Of a DNA stretch of 64,000 nucleotides, positions 1 to 7,830 are shown piece after piece. Both the position numbers and the translations under genes were made by a program. The notes beneath the pieces are model-generated. The model was not told the DNA's origin. It did no database searches and worked only from the letters and a program-made list of their open reading frames with translations. The DNA is taken from assembly GCF_003031405.1 (NCBI RefSeq), contig NZ_CP020469.1, positions 3,286,001 through 3,350,000 of the forward strand. The letters are read 5' to 3'. Within the stretch, counting starts at the first letter, position 1; every line of letters starts with the position of its first letter. Origin of the DNA: Halomonas sp. 'Soap Lake #6' (lineage in GTDB: Bacteria > Pseudomonadota > Gammaproteobacteria > Pseudomonadales > Halomonadaceae).

Positions 1-530
1 CCTACCATGATAACGAGTGGGGCTTCCCGGTAGATGATGATCAGCGGCTGTTCGAAAAGCTCTGCTTGGAGAGCTTTCAATCGGGCTTAAGCTGGCGCAC
101 CATTCTCAACAAACGTGAGAACTTTCGCGCTGCTTTTCACCACTTCGATTTCCACCAAGTCGCTCTCTTTAGCGAAGAGGATGTACAGCGTTTGCTTCAA
201 GATGCGGGCATTATTCGACACCGCGGAAAAATCGAAGCGACTATCAACAACGCCCAACGTGCAAAGGAGATGGTCGAGCAGGAAGGCTCGCTGGCGGCGT
301 TCTTCTGGCGCTATGAGCCGACTGAGTTAGCGGCACCACACACTCAGACCACCTCGCTTGAATCCATAGCACTGGCTAAAGAGCTGAAAAAGCGCGGCTG
401 GAAATTTTTCGGCCCCACCACCGCTTTTGCCTTTATGCAAGCCATGGGGTTGCTCAACGACCACTCGCTAAATTGCGTTACACGTCAACGAGTAGAGCAA
501 GCGCGGCAGCAGTTTCAGCGGCCAACCTAA
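1..530 (+). CDS. tag: DNA-3-methyladenine glycosylase I, 3' part
   Basis: Base-excision repair enzyme that removes 3-methyladenine from alkylated DNA. The frame is open from the window edge (codons begin at base 3), so the N-terminus is missing. Visible landmarks are YHDNEWG near the start, the LCLESFQSGLSW segment that resembles the family helix LEGxQAGLSW, and a C-terminal NDHSLNC that supplies the His and Cys of the family's zinc site. The true upstream start lies outside the window. It is followed by a degenerate tandem repeat and then a convergent MDR oxidoreductase gene. The family call is secure; activity is inferred. Confidence 0.93.
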   Translation, partial: YHDNEWGFPVDDDQRLFEKLCLESFQSGLSWRTILNKRENFRAAFHHFDFHQVALFSEEDVQRLLQDAGIIRHRGKIEATINNAQRAKEMVEQEGSLAAFFWRYEPTELAAPHTQTTSLESIALAKELKKRGWKFFGPTTAFAFMQAMGLLNDHSLNCVTRQRVEQARQQFQRPT

Positions 531-532
531 AT

Positions 533-585
533 CTATTATTAGGGACTATCATTAGGAACTACCATCTAGGGCCTACCATTAGGAA
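533..585. repeat. Degenerate 13-bp tandem repeat, four units
   Basis: Starting three bases after the tag stop codon, a 13-bp motif close to CTACCATTAGGAA recurs four times (533-545, 546-558, 559-571, 572-585; the last has one extra base). Copies differ at a few positions, so the duplication is not recent. It lies in untranslated sequence between convergent genes. It is one of about ten short tandem duplications in the window. Confidence 0.75.
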
Positions 586-709
586 CCTCCTCCATGAAAG
601 ATTAGGGCCAGCTCAATCATGCCAAGTATCATAGCGGCGATGACCTAATGAAACCTCGTCCCACAGCAACGTCTGGCTGTTAGGACAAACTCTCAGTTTG
701 AGGCAACGG

Positions 710-1666
710 TCATTGTGCCAGGCCGGCGAAGTCTAGAAGTGCTTTTTGGCTACTTGGGCAAAGCGCTACTTCTACAGCTTGTCGCCACTCTTGGCCTGGA
801 AACACTTGATAATCAGGCATCGCTGACGGCCCTAGAAGCCTCCAGATAGCTAAGAAGCTCTGCTGCCAAGTTTCTGCAGGCATCCTAGCCAAACTATCGC
901 GTAGATGAAATCTTCTGTAGCGAGCACAAGGTTTTACCCCCGGTTGAATCGCCTGCCCAGTCAATAGCCCGTAAGCAATAAACGTCGATTCAGGTGCCAT
1001 TGATTGCAATATATCCGCCGCGACTGGCCCACCCAAAGCATCAAATACCAAGTCGGACTTACGCGCCAGATGCGAGATCTTCGACATATCTCGGATGGAT
1101 ACCGGTTTGATACCCAGTTTTTCCAGGCGGGCCACTCTACTCTCGGAACGGTATATACCAATGACTTCCTTGGCGCCGTGCTGATATGCCCATACCCCGA
1201 GGTATTCAGCACAGTTCGAACCAGCCCCAGTGAGAAGTACACGCTTTCCCTTTACAGGCCAAGTTTCAAGCATGATTAGGGCAGCTAAGGGGTTAATGTA
1301 GGCGCGTGCTGCAATGGCATCAGGAATGGTATCGGGTACGGGCACAGCGAGAGCTGGATCACAATCCAAAATAGTCTGCCAAGTGCCATCACCTCGTAAT
1401 GGCAGAACTCGCTTCCCAACCAGGTAGGAATATTCTCGCGGAGCAGCAATCACACGACCAACCCCTTCATAACCGGCGACGGCAGGAAGCCTTATACGAT
1501 GAGAGTAAGCGCCGGTGATAGGAATCAAGTCAGATGGATTAACTGGAGCACACAACATCGTCACCCTGAGCTTGCCTTCCCCCATATCTGGAACTTCCGA
1601 TGTTTCCATTTTCAAGGTTTCAAGCGGCCTTCCGAACGCGCGATAGGTGAGAGCATGACGACGCAT
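710..1666 (-). CDS. Zinc-type alcohol dehydrogenase/quinone oxidoreductase (MDR superfamily)
   Basis: A 318-residue medium-chain dehydrogenase/reductase resembling quinone reductases and trans-2-enoyl reductases. An N-terminal GroES-like half contains PVNPSDL and GYEGVGRV. The Rossmann half has VLLTGAGSNCAEYLG in place of the usual VLVxGAxGGVG, followed by VFDALGG. The cysteine cluster for structural zinc is not apparent. I chose the ATG at 1666, where MRRHALTYRAFG aligns with family N-termini; an open upstream extension to 1708 has no support. It stands alone, downstream of the AsnC regulator on the same strand. Substrate unknown. Confidence 0.8.
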   Translation of the reverse strand: MRRHALTYRAFGRPLETLKMETSEVPDMGEGKLRVTMLCAPVNPSDLIPITGAYSHRIRLPAVAGYEGVGRVIAAPREYSYLVGKRVLPLRGDGTWQTILDCDPALAVPVPDTIPDAIAARAYINPLAALIMLETWPVKGKRVLLTGAGSNCAEYLGVWAYQHGAKEVIGIYRSESRVARLEKLGIKPVSIRDMSKISHLARKSDLVFDALGGPVAADILQSMAPESTFIAYGLLTGQAIQPGVKPCARYRRFHLRDSLARMPAETWQQSFLAIWRLLGPSAMPDYQVFPGQEWRQAVEVALCPSSQKALLDFAGLAQ

Positions 1667-1727
1667 GGATACCTCGAAAATGGGGGATGAATTTCGCTGT
1701 TCGATCAATATAAGTCAGGTTTCATGG

Positions 1728-2246
1728 TTATGGCTTTGTCCCAGACACCGTTTTACTCAAAGGTAACGCATATCCCGATTTGACCACATCCATGGACACC
1801 AGGGTTGTGAACGAACGCACATTAGGGTGCTCCATCAGCGCCTCACGGGTGAAATCCTCGTACTCCTGAAGCGTACGAGTCACCACTACCAAAACGAAGT
1901 CCAAATTTCCTGTCACGTAATAGCACTGCTGAACATTAGGGTGTTCCCGCATCCGCTGCTTAAACTCATCGACATGCTGGTTACGTTCATATTCGAGATC
2001 AACACCGACGATGCAGGTAGTTGGCAAACCTAGTGCTTTGGCATCTAGCCGCGCCTCCTCCTGGACAATAACGCCCCGCGCCCTTAACCGCTTGAGCCGC
2101 CGCTGAACCGCCGCCGCCGATAAGCCAACCGCTTGGCCGATATTCTCCCCCGTTACACGCGTATCGTGCTGGTAAATAGCCAGAATTCGACGATCAAAAT
2201 CATCCAGTTGCTCAGCCTGCAGCTCGCCCGCAGTTTGGTGACTCAT
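1728..2246 (-). CDS. Lrp/AsnC family transcriptional regulator
   Basis: 172 residues, normal size for the family. An N-terminal AsnC winged helix-turn-helix (about residues 12-70, including AAAVQRRLKRLRARGVI) is followed by a RAM ligand-binding domain with the typical YYVTGNLDFVLVV segment. The ATG at 2246 begins MSHQTAGE; the frame stays open further upstream but that extension runs into the divergent gene. Start codons of the divergent pair are about 110 bp apart, so this protein probably controls the deformylase-PLP fusion next door. An amino acid is the expected effector (family knowledge plus context). Confidence 0.92.
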   Translation of the reverse strand: MSHQTAGELQAEQLDDFDRRILAIYQHDTRVTGENIGQAVGLSAAAVQRRLKRLRARGVIVQEEARLDAKALGLPTTCIVGVDLEYERNQHVDEFKQRMREHPNVQQCYYVTGNLDFVLVVVTRTLQEYEDFTREALMEHPNVRSFTTLVSMDVVKSGYALPLSKTVSGTKP

Positions 2247-2358
2247 TATGCAGTCTCCCCGCATTGGCCAGCATGGATATGCGGCCAGTAAAAAGGTATT
2301 GCCCGTTAAGCTAACGCAACTCAAGCGCAAACTTAACCATATAGGCAGAGACAACACC

Positions 2359-3852
2359 ATGAGCCAAGTACGCACGATCCTGACCGAGGGCGACCCACGG
2401 TTAAGAGCCGCTTCCCAGCCAGTAGAAGAAATCACGTCCGATATAGCAATGGTGATTTCCGAATTACATGCCACACTTGCCGACTTCAAAGCGCGAAACG
2501 GGTTTGGCCGTGCCATTGCTGCCCCTCAGATAGGCGAGCCCTTGCGCATCGTGGCGGTTCAATTGGGTGGCCGGCCCTTTACCTTGATCAATCCACTCAT
2601 TGTCTGGCGCAGCGAAGAGATGCAACCGGTCTGGGATGACTGCATGAGCATGCCCAGCCATATTGCCAATGTCAGACGCCACGCCAGCATCAGCCTGAGC
2701 TACCAAAACGAAAGAGGCAAAACCTGCCACTGGAATCACCTTGCAGCTTCACTGGCTGAACTGATCCAGCATGAGGTTGACCATCTTGATGGCGTGCTAA
2801 TGGTGGATCGGATAGAGCGTCGGGAGGATTTGCAGCCCATCGCTCGCCACACCGAGCTAATTGCACCCCAGCACAGCGAGCACCGTATCAAGCTGGAGCA
2901 TATTGCCTCTGCCTCCAGCCGCATCAACCCAACTTTCTTGGCAACCCCACAGTATCGCTCGCCTACGCTTGATGCTGCGTTAGGGGTCGCCATGACACTT
3001 AAGGTCGAAACGCTCAATCCTCTGCGCAACTTCAAAGGGCGTGGTGCCGACCATTTTGTCTCCCACCATGTTCAGCAAGAGAAGCCTGCCCCGCTGGTTT
3101 GCGCCAGCGCCGGGAATTGGGGGCTGGCGCTGGCTCATGCCTGCAAGCAGCACGGTCTGCCCCTCAGCGTCTTTGTCGCTGAAAATGCTAACCCACTCAA
3201 AATCGCAGGCATCCGCGCACTAGGCGCAGAGGTAATGTTCGCAGGAGAAGACTTTGATCAAGCCAAGCAGGCAGCGGCTCACTTTGCCCAACAGCACGGA
3301 GGCTTATTTGTAGAGGATGGTCGACAAGCCGAGATTACAGAGGGCGCGGGCACTATCGGGGTAGAAATGCTCACCCAAGGTGACGCATTCGATACGCTGC
3401 TGGTGCCCCTTGGTAATGGCGCTCTTATAAACGGCGTAGGTCGCTGGTTCAAAGCCTCTTCACCCGCCACCCGGGTGATCGGCATTTGCCCCCAAGGTGC
3501 GGATGCTACCTGGCAAAGCTGGAAGCGCGGCACGCTCGTTATTAATGATCGGGTAGATACCATGGCAGATGGCGTGGCGGTTCGCGCTCCCATTATTGAG
3601 GCTCTGGAGGATATGCGCGATATAGTCGATGATATTTGGCTGGTGGACGAAGCCAGTATCGAAAATGGTATGCGCCTTGGCCTGGAACATCTGGGGCTGC
3701 TACTGGAACCCGCGGGGGCACTCGGTTTGGCCGCCGCCTATGCTAGGCGTGATCAGTGGTCTAAGAATGCTCATATCGCCACTATTCTGACTGGCGCCAA
3801 TCCTCCTCCAATACTTACCGACTCGTTACTGGCAGCTTTCACTACCAGTTGA
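2359..3852 (+). CDS. Peptide deformylase-like domain fused to a PLP-dependent threonine dehydratase/synthase-like enzyme
   Basis: A single 497-residue frame joins two enzymes. Residues about 1-165 are deformylase-like: GFGRAIAAPQIG (motif 1), DDCMS in place of EGCLS with Cys95 (motif 2), and HEVDH with His138, Glu139 and His142 (motif 3), so the metal ligands and catalytic Glu remain. Residues about 175-497 form a fold-type II PLP enzyme with the Schiff-base Lys226 in NFKGRG, an ASAGNWG loop and a phosphate loop PLGNGAL. The ATG at 2359 starts MSQVRTILTEGDPRLR, a typical deformylase N-terminus; the open extension to 2248 is probably leader. It is divergent from an AsnC regulator. Substrate unknown; removal of an N-acyl group before amino acid breakdown would fit both halves. 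Confidence 0.85.
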   Translation: MSQVRTILTEGDPRLRAASQPVEEITSDIAMVISELHATLADFKARNGFGRAIAAPQIGEPLRIVAVQLGGRPFTLINPLIVWRSEEMQPVWDDCMSMPSHIANVRRHASISLSYQNERGKTCHWNHLAASLAELIQHEVDHLDGVLMVDRIERREDLQPIARHTELIAPQHSEHRIKLEHIASASSRINPTFLATPQYRSPTLDAALGVAMTLKVETLNPLRNFKGRGADHFVSHHVQQEKPAPLVCASAGNWGLALAHACKQHGLPLSVFVAENANPLKIAGIRALGAEVMFAGEDFDQAKQAAAHFAQQHGGLFVEDGRQAEITEGAGTIGVEMLTQGDAFDTLLVPLGNGALINGVGRWFKASSPATRVIGICPQGADATWQSWKRGTLVINDRVDTMADGVAVRAPIIEALEDMRDIVDDIWLVDEASIENGMRLGLEHLGLLLEPAGALGLAAAYARRDQWSKNAHIATILTGANPPPILTDSLLAAFTTS

Positions 3853-3882
3853 AGGGGTAGGTAATAGAGAGCAATGGGCAAA

Positions 3883-3907
3883 GCCTGAACCAATAATAAG
3901 TTCAGGC
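3883..3907. terminator. Hairpin between convergent genes
   Basis: GCCTGAAC (3883-3890) and GTTCAGGC (3900-3907) form a perfect 8-bp stem with a 9-base loop between the convergent fusion gene and mocR-type gene. There is no clear T-run on either side, so it is a weak bidirectional terminator candidate. Confidence 0.45.
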
Positions 3908-3912
3908 CAAAC

Positions 3913-5355
3913 TTAGATAATACTTGTCTCATGAGCCTGCACCTCCTCCACCATTTCCGTGGCAAGCTCGCCCACTGTCCGTACAGCCGCTTCAATGGCG
4001 GGTGTTAGCGTAAACGCGTAGTTAAGACGCAGACATTGGCGGAACTTGCCCGAGGCTGAAAATAGCGAGCCCGGCGCTACGTGGATGGCATGCAGTGCCA
4101 AGCGTTCATTGAGGCGCACGCAGTCCACCGCTGCGGGTAACTCAACCCATAGCAAGAAACTGCCTTGGGGGAAGCTGATACCTGACCCCTTAGGAAAGTA
4201 GCGCTGCACCCAACTGATCATAATATCCCGCTGGCGCTGATACTGGCGGGTGGCGTAGCGAAGGTGGCGCTCGTAGTGACCTTTAGCGACGAACTCCGCC
4301 ACTGCCAGCTGCGGCATCGTGGCCGAGGCACCGGTGGAGACATACTTCATATGCAGCGCCTGATCGCGGTAGCGGCCCGGTGCCAGCCAGCCCACCCGCA
4401 GCCCAGGGCCCACTGTTTTGGAAAAGCCACTACACAGCATCACACGCCCGTCGTCATCGAAGGATTTCACCGTGCGAGGCCTAGGCAGAGTAAACGACAA
4501 ATCGCCATAAATATCGTCTTCGATAATCGCCACATCGAAGCGTTGGGCAAGCTGGAACAGCGCCCGCTTACGCGACTCACTCATGGTGTAGCCCAATGGA
4601 TTGTTGTAGGTCGGCGTTACCTGGATGGCACGAACTGGCCACTGTTCCAGAGCCAACTCCAGCGCTTCAAGGCTGATGCCCGTTTGCGGATCGGTGGGGA
4701 TTTCCAGTACTTTCAAACCGTTAGCTTTAAGAATCTGCATAGTGCCGTAAAAGCTAGGCGAGTCCAATGCAACCACATCGCCGGGCTGAGTAAGGGTACG
4801 TAGCGAAATGGCCAGCGCCTCCTGGCAACCAGTGGTGATCATAATGTCATCTGGGTGCAGTAAGCAGCCAGAAGCGATCGCCAGCCGTGCCACCTGTTGG
4901 CGCAGTTCGGGGCTACCGTTCAACTTATCGTAATTGAAACCGTTTAAGTCATTGCCGCGATGCAGACCAGAGAGGATTTTCGACAATGGCTTAAGCGTTT
5001 CATAAGCCAGGTTCGGTACGCCACGGCCTAGTAGCAGGCGGCTATCATCGCGCTGAGTAGCGACTAACTCTAATACTTGATCCCACTGAGAAATATCCAA
5101 TGGCCGCTGGGCAGGACGAGAGACCGATGGCAGCACTGATGGCACCCGGCTAGGCAGCACGAAGTAGCCAGACTTAGGCCGCGACTCAATCAACGCCACA
5201 TCCATTAGCTGGCGGTAGGCCTCCTGGGCTGTAGAGATGCTGACGTCCAGCTCCCGGCACACCGCACGAATAGAGGGCAGGCGATCACCTACGCGGTAAA
5301 TACCGTGATCGATGCGCTCGCGCAAAATCGTAGCGACTTCTTCATAGCGTGTCAT
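3913..5355 (-). CDS. MocR-type GntR regulator with aminotransferase domain
   Basis: 480 residues with the MocR/GabR/PdxR architecture: a GntR winged helix at about 1-70 (DRLPSIRAVCRELDVSISTAQEAYRQL), a linker, and a fold-type I aminotransferase-like domain with NPLGYTMS and the PLP lysine in CSGFSKTVGPGLR. Such proteins use PLP as a sensor rather than as a catalyst. Start chosen at ATG 5355 (MTRYEEVATILRERI), which matches family N-termini; the open frame continues to 5403. It is divergent from the DUF1127-phzF pair, with four ATACAGA-type boxes in the shared intergenic region, so it probably regulates that pair. Confidence 0.92.
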   Translation of the reverse strand: MTRYEEVATILRERIDHGIYRVGDRLPSIRAVCRELDVSISTAQEAYRQLMDVALIESRPKSGYFVLPSRVPSVLPSVSRPAQRPLDISQWDQVLELVATQRDDSRLLLGRGVPNLAYETLKPLSKILSGLHRGNDLNGFNYDKLNGSPELRQQVARLAIASGCLLHPDDIMITTGCQEALAISLRTLTQPGDVVALDSPSFYGTMQILKANGLKVLEIPTDPQTGISLEALELALEQWPVRAIQVTPTYNNPLGYTMSESRKRALFQLAQRFDVAIIEDDIYGDLSFTLPRPRTVKSFDDDGRVMLCSGFSKTVGPGLRVGWLAPGRYRDQALHMKYVSTGASATMPQLAVAEFVAKGHYERHLRYATRQYQRQRDIMISWVQRYFPKGSGISFPQGSFLLWVELPAAVDCVRLNERLALHAIHVAPGSLFSASGKFRQCLRLNYAFTLTPAIEAAVRTVGELATEMVEEVQAHETSII

Positions 5356-5384
5356 GACACTCTCCCACCCACAGCCTGATAACA

Positions 5385-5466
5385 ATACAGATTGCATACC
5401 CAACGACCATACAGAGGTATAACACGCCCTTCTGTATCCTTAAAATAAAAAAACCTATATCTGTAT
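5385..5466. promoter_or_regulatory. Cluster of four ATACAGA boxes, candidate MocR operator
   Basis: ATACAGA occurs at 5385-5391 and 5409-5415 in direct orientation and its reverse complement TCTGTAT at 5431-5437 and 5460-5466. Start-to-start spacings are 24, 22 and 29 bp, roughly two to three helical turns. They occupy the divergent intergenic region between the MocR gene and DUF1127-phzF. Repeated half-sites are typical of MocR operators; assigning these to this protein is inference. Confidence 0.55.
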
Positions 5467-5519
5467 TCAAATAGTAGCGCTGAGTAATCTGATGAGGCAC
5501 ACCATAAGGAGGATTCGCC

Positions 5520-5717
5520 ATGCCACGCTTCAGCCTTACTCAGCTTCGCTATCAGCTAAGTTATCAACTGCGCCAGTACCGCCACTACCGCCGCAGCCGC
5601 CGTCAGCTATTGGCTCTAGATGACCGGCTACTTGAAGATATTGGCATCAACCGTGCACAGGCGCTAAAAGAGGGTCATAAAGTGTTTTGGCAGCACACAC
5701 CACTTAACAAGGAGTGA
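5520..5717 (+). CDS. DUF1127 small basic protein
   Basis: 65 residues, rich in Arg, with the DUF1127 core LLALDDRLLEDIGINRAQA at about residues 36-54. A strong ribosome binding site (AAGGAGG) precedes the ATG. The stop codon is separated by one base from the phzF start, and an AAGGAG inside the last codons serves the next gene, so the two are translationally coupled. DUF1127 proteins in alphaproteobacteria affect RNA turnover and phosphate or carbon physiology; the role here is unknown. Confidence 0.88.
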   Translation: MPRFSLTQLRYQLSYQLRQYRHYRRSRRQLLALDDRLLEDIGINRAQALKEGHKVFWQHTPLNKE

Positions 5718-5718
5718 T

Positions 5719-6591
5719 ATGAAAACCGCTGAGTATTACTTGCTGGACGTCTTTACCGCCCAGCCGTTTACCGGCAACCCATTGGCCGTCTTTCTTGAGG
5801 CCGATGAGTTGACAACCAGCACCATGCAGGCGCTGGCCAATGAGCTTAACCTTGCTGAAACAGTGTTTTTGAGTGCCGCGACTGGACCAAACCACTACCC
5901 CATGCGCATCTTTACCCCTACTGAGGAGCTACCTTTTGCTGGTCATCCCACAGTGGGCACTGCGCAGTTGCTAGCACAGCTGAATCTAGTGAGTCCTACG
6001 CAAACGTTAGTGCTTCAGCCCCCCATCGGTAAGTTAGCGGTAAATTATGAACAAGGTAGAGCAACCTTTACCACAGCCCAACCCGCCATAGTCGCAGACA
6101 GCACTTTTGATCGTATTACTGCCGTTGAGCTACTGGGACTGGATATTCACCAGGTTATTGGTGATCCCGTGATGTCATCCTGCGGGCTGCCTTTTCACTT
6201 GATTGAACTCACCGACGTAGCAGCATTAGAGAACGTTCATATCTCGACGACCACCTGGGCAAGTGCTGTCGCATCCAGCAGCGCCGAACAGGTATATCTA
6301 TATGTGATAGAGCAGACCAACGGAGCAGAAACAGTGGTTAAAAGCCGCATGTTCTGTATGCACACCAGTATCTGCGAAGACCCCGCCACCGGCAGCGCCG
6401 CAGCAGCATTGACCGGCTACTTGGCAACACTTCAGCCGAACACCTTGCAATGCACAATTCATCAGGGTGTTGAGATGGGCCGCCCCAGCGTTATCTATAC
6501 AGCAGCAAATGGCGGTATCAAACCCGGTTTTGTGCAGGTTGGCGGTAATACAGTGGTGATGGGTAAGGGAGAGCTTTACCTAGAGCAGTAA
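5719..6591 (+). CDS. PhzF family isomerase/epimerase-like protein
   Basis: 290 residues, normal PhzF length. Family signatures are the N-terminal DVFTAQPFTGNPLAVF, the conserved Glu in LNLAETVFL (about residue 47), FTPTEELPFAGHPTVGTA, and CEDPATGSAAAALTGYL in the second half. The fold is a diaminopimelate epimerase-like tandem. PhzF proteins isomerise small aromatic or amino acid derived substrates; this stand-alone member has no phenazine genes nearby. It is cotranscribed with DUF1127 and probably controlled by the divergent MocR regulator. Confidence 0.92.
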   Translation: MKTAEYYLLDVFTAQPFTGNPLAVFLEADELTTSTMQALANELNLAETVFLSAATGPNHYPMRIFTPTEELPFAGHPTVGTAQLLAQLNLVSPTQTLVLQPPIGKLAVNYEQGRATFTTAQPAIVADSTFDRITAVELLGLDIHQVIGDPVMSSCGLPFHLIELTDVAALENVHISTTTWASAVASSSAEQVYLYVIEQTNGAETVVKSRMFCMHTSICEDPATGSAAAALTGYLATLQPNTLQCTIHQGVEMGRPSVIYTAANGGIKPGFVQVGGNTVVMGKGELYLEQ

Positions 6592-6592
6592 C

Positions 6593-6616
6593 CAAAAGCT
6601 GAAACAAAAGCTTAAA
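6593..6616. repeat. 12-bp tandem duplication
   Basis: CAAAAGCTGAAA (6593-6604) is followed directly by CAAAAGCTTAAA (6605-6616), one base different, immediately after the phzF stop codon. It is part of the recurring short-duplication pattern. Confidence 0.65.
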
Positions 6617-6649
6617 CAAAAAAGAGTGCCCACGGTATCGCGGACACTC
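6615..6649 (-). terminator. Intrinsic terminator of the hsp20 operon
   Basis: Read on the minus strand, GAGTGTCC and GGGCACTC (6649 to 6624) form an 8-bp stem with one G-T pair, followed by a T-rich run (plus-strand A-run at 6617-6623). It lies 25 bp downstream of the second hsp20 gene. Confidence 0.75.
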
Positions 6650-6674
6650 AGCGTCTGTACTCAGTTGGCTAACT

Positions 6675-7073
6675 TTATGCCGCCTGCACCTCTATACGGC
6701 GAGTGCGGTGGCTATCTTTCTTGGGCAGCGTTAGCGTCAGTACGCCGTTGACCATTGTGGCAGTAATCGCATCACTATCCACTTCGTGACTGAGGTTAAA
6801 ACGCCGCGCGAAACGCTGGCCGCGCACCTCGGCGTGCAAGGCACTGAGCCCTTCAGGCATGTTCAATGCTATCTCACCCTCCAGACTCAGCACGTTGTTG
6901 TCGAGTTCTACTTTAAGCGTCTCGTTGGTAACACCGGGCATATCTGCCAGCAACTTGAGCGCGTTAGACTCCTCAATAATATCCACCGCCGGCAGTAACG
7001 TTTCTTTGTATCGCTGATCATTGCCACGCTGCTGAAGCGGGGAGTGGTTGGATGAACGAACAACGTTATTCAT
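6675..7073 (-). CDS. Small heat shock protein, Hsp20/alpha-crystallin family (second gene)
   Basis: 132 residues. An alpha-crystallin domain spans about residues 25-120, with PAVDIIEESNALKLLADMPGV at its start, NGVLTLTLPK near its end and a C-terminal I-x-V anchor (RRIEVQAA). It is an ATP-independent holdase for unfolding proteins in the cytoplasm. TAAGGAGG precedes the ATG at 7073. It lies 36 bp downstream of a paralogous hsp20 gene in the same operon, ends at an intrinsic terminator, and shares the RRI(D/E)VQAA tail with its neighbour. The N-terminal arm is short and polar, unlike that of the first gene. Confidence 0.93.
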   Translation of the reverse strand: MNNVVRSSNHSPLQQRGNDQRYKETLLPAVDIIEESNALKLLADMPGVTNETLKVELDNNVLSLEGEIALNMPEGLSALHAEVRGQRFARRFNLSHEVDSDAITATMVNGVLTLTLPKKDSHRTRRIEVQAA

Positions 7074-7109
7074 GATTTATTCCTCCTTACCAAGGTTGAT
7101 AAACATGAC

Positions 7110-7571
7110 TTATGCTGCCTGAACATCAATACGCCGTGGTTTGAGCTCCTCGCGCTTAGGCAGCACGATCTCAAACACACCATTGGCATGGCGCGCTTCT
7201 GCCCGATCGGCATCTAGGCCGTCGGGGAGCGCAATCGCTCTAACAAACTCACCGCTGGCGCGCTCACGACGAAATACCGGGCGCGAACTTCCATCTTCAT
7301 TACTGCCCGTCACAGCGTCGCGTTTGCCACTCAGTGTCAGTACATTGTCCTGGACATCAATGGTCAGATCCGAGGGTGCCAGCCCCGCAGCAAACACATA
7401 GACCCGTACGGCATCGTCGCTACGGGCGACGTTGATCATCGGAAAACTGCCTCGCGGCACTGCGCGAATATCCATCGCATTGCTGTCGGAAAAGAAGCCG
7501 TCCAGCAACTGGCTGAACCAGTCCAACTGTCGAGGTAAGCCAGTTTCAAAACGCTTGAGATCATCGAACAT
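7110..7571 (-). CDS. Small heat shock protein, Hsp20/alpha-crystallin family (first gene)
   Basis: 153 residues: an N-terminal arm with hydrophobic WFSQLLDGFF, an alpha-crystallin domain at about 45-145 (PMINVARSDDAVRVYVFAAGL to NGVFEIVLPK), and an I-x-V tail. I placed the start at ATG 7571 because AGGAGG lies eight bases upstream; a GTG at 7580 overlaps that ribosome site and is less likely. The upstream region has a sigma32-like promoter and a leader that can mask the ribosome site. The paired holdases probably form mixed oligomers and feed DnaK/ClpB (family knowledge). Confidence 0.93.
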   Translation of the reverse strand: MFDDLKRFETGLPRQLDWFSQLLDGFFSDSNAMDIRAVPRGSFPMINVARSDDAVRVYVFAAGLAPSDLTIDVQDNVLTLSGKRDAVTGSNEDGSSRPVFRRERASGEFVRAIALPDGLDADRAEARHANGVFEIVLPKREELKPRRIDVQAA

Positions 7572-7580
7572 ATCGAACAC

Positions 7581-7596
7581 CTCCTACGTTAAGCAG
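7581..7596 (-). promoter_or_regulatory. Candidate ROSE-like RNA thermometer hairpin over the hsp20 ribosome binding site
   Basis: On the transcribed strand CUGCU (7596-7592) can pair with AGGAG (7585-7581) across a 6-base loop. This gives four canonical pairs and one central G-G mismatch. ROSE thermometers in proteobacterial hsp20 leaders carry a U(U/C)GCU stretch opposite the ribosome site with a G-G pair at this place. An upstream perfect stem (7612-7630) would be the preceding hairpin. Recognised by eye; folding not computed. Confidence 0.5.
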
Positions 7597-7611
7597 ACTA
7601 TGAAAATTGCC

Positions 7612-7630
7612 GTAAGAGGCAGCCTCTTAC
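7612..7630. repeat. Perfect inverted repeat in hsp20 leader
   Basis: GTAAGAGGC and GCCTCTTAC, separated by a single A, lie in the predicted 5' untranslated leader of the hsp20 operon. As RNA the innermost pairs would open to form a loop, leaving a stem of about seven pairs. Confidence 0.7.
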
Positions 7631-7662
7631 GCAACCCACAGAAGCAGCCTCTACGATATGAA

Positions 7663-7690
7663 AAATAGGAGCAGCCGGTCGGTTTTCAAG
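7663..7690 (-). promoter_or_regulatory. Sigma32-type heat shock promoter
   Basis: On the minus strand CTTGAAA (7690-7684) matches the sigma32 -35 consensus. After 12 bases comes CTCCTATTT (7671-7663), close to the CCCCATTT -10 element. It predicts transcription into the two hsp20 genes with a leader of roughly 80 bases. Confidence 0.7.
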
Positions 7691-7739
7691 GGGCTGGATG
7701 GCAATTTTTTGACTTTCTCATTCGTTGACAAGCCTACGA

Positions 7740-7760
7740 CTAAAGAACAATAATAAAAAT
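7740..7760. promoter_or_regulatory. Weak Fur-box-like sequence ahead of the iron-uptake operon
   Basis: An AT-rich stretch around AATAATAAAAATACGAATG matches the Fur 19-mer at about 11 of 19 positions by hand alignment. Context (siderophore uptake genes start just downstream) supports Fur control more than the match does. Confidence 0.3.
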
Positions 7761-7830
7761 ACGAATGAGTTTTAGTCTCACAAAAGCCAAACCTGCTTTC
7801 TTCGCATGCTCACCTGGAAACGCCTTTAAG

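Noticed and set aside
2248..2358. A 37-residue N-terminal extension of the deformylase-PLP fusion
   Set aside because: It starts two bases from the divergent AsnC start codon, would consume the whole promoter region, and MSQVRTILTEGDPRLR at 2359 is the normal deformylase N-terminus.
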